A DNA stretch of 64,000 nt from Asticcacaulis solisilvae. Lineage in GTDB: Bacteria > Pseudomonadota > Alphaproteobacteria > Caulobacterales > Caulobacteraceae. The position numbers were made by a program, and so were the translations under genes. The stretch covers positions 1 to 64,000 of the forward strand of contig NZ_JAGGMI010000016.1 in assembly GCF_017875235.1 (NCBI RefSeq), read 5' to 3'. The stretch's first letter is position 1. Each line of letters begins with the position of its first letter. Shown here in pieces: positions 63,408 to 64,000 of this stretch. The notes beneath the pieces are model-generated. The model did not search any database and was not told where the DNA came from. It saw only the letters and a list, made by a program, of their open reading frames with translations.

Positions 63408-64000
63408 CTAGTCCGCCCGCTGCAACTGAAGGTGGACGACGTTGGTCCGCGCGGTCCGGAAACCGGCTTCGCAATAGGCCAGGTAGAAGAGCCACAGCTT
63501 GCGGAACGGGTCGTCGAAACCGTGGATGCGGCCCTCGTGCCAGGCCTTCTCAAACCGTAACGCCCACTGTTTCAGGGTTTCGGCATAGTCCTTGCCGAAG
63601 CTGAAGTCGGACATGAGCTTAAGGCCGGCAGCGCGCGAATGTTCGGCCAGCTTGGTGAGCGAAGGTAGCATGCCACCCGGGAAAATATACTTCTGGATGA
63701 AGTCAGCGCGCTGGCGGTATTCCTCGAACGTCTCGTCGGCAATGGTGATGATCTGCAGGCCAGCCTTGCCGCCGGATTTCAGCACGTTGCGCACCTTGTC
63801 AAAATAGGCGCTCCAATAGGCCTCGCCGACCGCTTCAAACATTTCGATCGACACCACGGCGTCGTATTCGCCCTCTATGTCGCGATAGTCCATGAGCTTG
63901 ATCTCGACCTTGTCGCTCAAGCCCAGGCGTTCCATGCGTTCGACGGCGTAGTCGAGCTGGGCCTGGCTGATGGTCACGCCCGTAACGCGCGCGCCGATGG
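63408..64000 (-). CDS. Cyclopropane-fatty-acyl-phospholipid synthase (C-terminal part, runs off the window)
   Basis: This is a SAM-dependent methyltransferase that adds a methylene bridge to unsaturated membrane lipids. The visible ~197 residues begin in GARVTGVTISQAQLDYAVER and include VSIEMFEAVGEAYWSAYFDK, FIQKYIFPGGMLPS (the Ile-Phe-Pro-Gly-Gly motif of CFA synthases) and FRKLWLFYLAYCEAGF. The N-terminal part lies beyond 64000. Confidence 0.93.
   Translation of the reverse strand, partial: IGARVTGVTISQAQLDYAVERMERLGLSDKVEIKLMDYRDIEGEYDAVVSIEMFEAVGEAYWSAYFDKVRNVLKSGGKAGLQIITIADETFEEYRQRADFIQKYIFPGGMLPSLTKLAEHSRAAGLKLMSDFSFGKDYAETLKQWALRFEKAWHEGRIHGFDDPFRKLWLFYLAYCEAGFRTARTNVVHLQLQRAD

Overview
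The window looks like a chromosomal segment of a free-living alphaproteobacterium, most likely a member of the Caulobacterales such as an Asticcacaulis-like plant-polymer degrader. This is an inference. It rests on the high GC content, the str operon, the YqaA-DsbB-COQ7 block, RIME-like palindromes of the type known from alphaproteobacteria, and a dense set of secreted hemicellulases, several with twin-arginine signals. No phage, integrase, transposase gene or CRISPR array was seen.

Layout. (a) 1-3.6 kb: the str operon on the minus strand (rpsL, rpsG, fusA, tuf), with a good sigma70-type promoter at 3596-3624. (b) 3.7-10.8 kb: a small membrane protein, a secreted GH13 enzyme divergent from a GH127/GH146-type arabinofuranosidase, an iron-permease-like protein, a hemerythrin, and a classical TetR with tet-operator-like sites that heads a VOC-fold gene. 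(c) 10.8-16.8 kb: an AIM24 protein; thiC behind a TPP riboswitch; a DUF559 nuclease gene enclosed by ~86-bp inverted repeats; an ArsR-SRPBCC-GFA operon; an M15 peptidase. (d) 17-20.7 kb: two convergent JmjC/cupin-like oxygenases and a DUF3422 protein. (e) 20.7-35.4 kb: a hemicellulose locus. One arm (GH3, SGNH esterase, GH115, ManD) is divergent from the other (GH10, GH43, a small beta-sandwich protein). GH74, a rhodanese and GH5 follow. The two divergent control regions each carry a LacI/XylR-like box, TGTTAGCG followed by (G/C)TA. (f) 35.4-39.3 kb: a TetR/HlyD/ABC ATPase/ABC-2 permease efflux operon with a MITE-like inverted repeat inside it. (g) 39.7-49.3 kb: lipoproteins, an HGSNAT-like membrane acyltransferase, a membrane protein plus XRE regulator pair under three tandem operators, a hydrolase, GNATs, and a VanW / glycosyltransferase-like / YiiX-like operon. 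(h) 49.4-59.5 kb: tRNA-Leu(CAA), a pair of membrane proteins of unknown function, MarR, YqaA-dsbB-coq7-DUF1003, an HNH endonuclease, gluQ, a cold-shock gene, a hydrolase-fold protein lacking two catalytic residues, DUF1285 and an RcnB-like protein. (i) 59.5-64 kb: an isoprenoid operon (histidine phosphatase, xseB, ispA-type synthase, dxs) and the 3' part of a cyclopropane fatty acid synthase gene.

How the genes work together. In (e), GH10 cuts the xylan backbone, GH43 and GH3 trim oligosaccharides, the SGNH enzyme probably removes acyl groups, and GH115 releases (methyl)glucuronate. ManD, translationally coupled to GH115, serves glucuronate catabolism. GH74 and GH5 add xyloglucan or beta-glucan attack, and the GH127-type and GH13 enzymes add arabinan and alpha-glucan attack. 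No TonB receptor or sugar transporter is visible, so uptake must be encoded elsewhere. The most interesting non-coding features are two related inverted-repeat elements (one carrying DUF559, one empty and supplying a ribosome-binding site to an ABC gene), three RIME-like palindromes, and the clustered operators.
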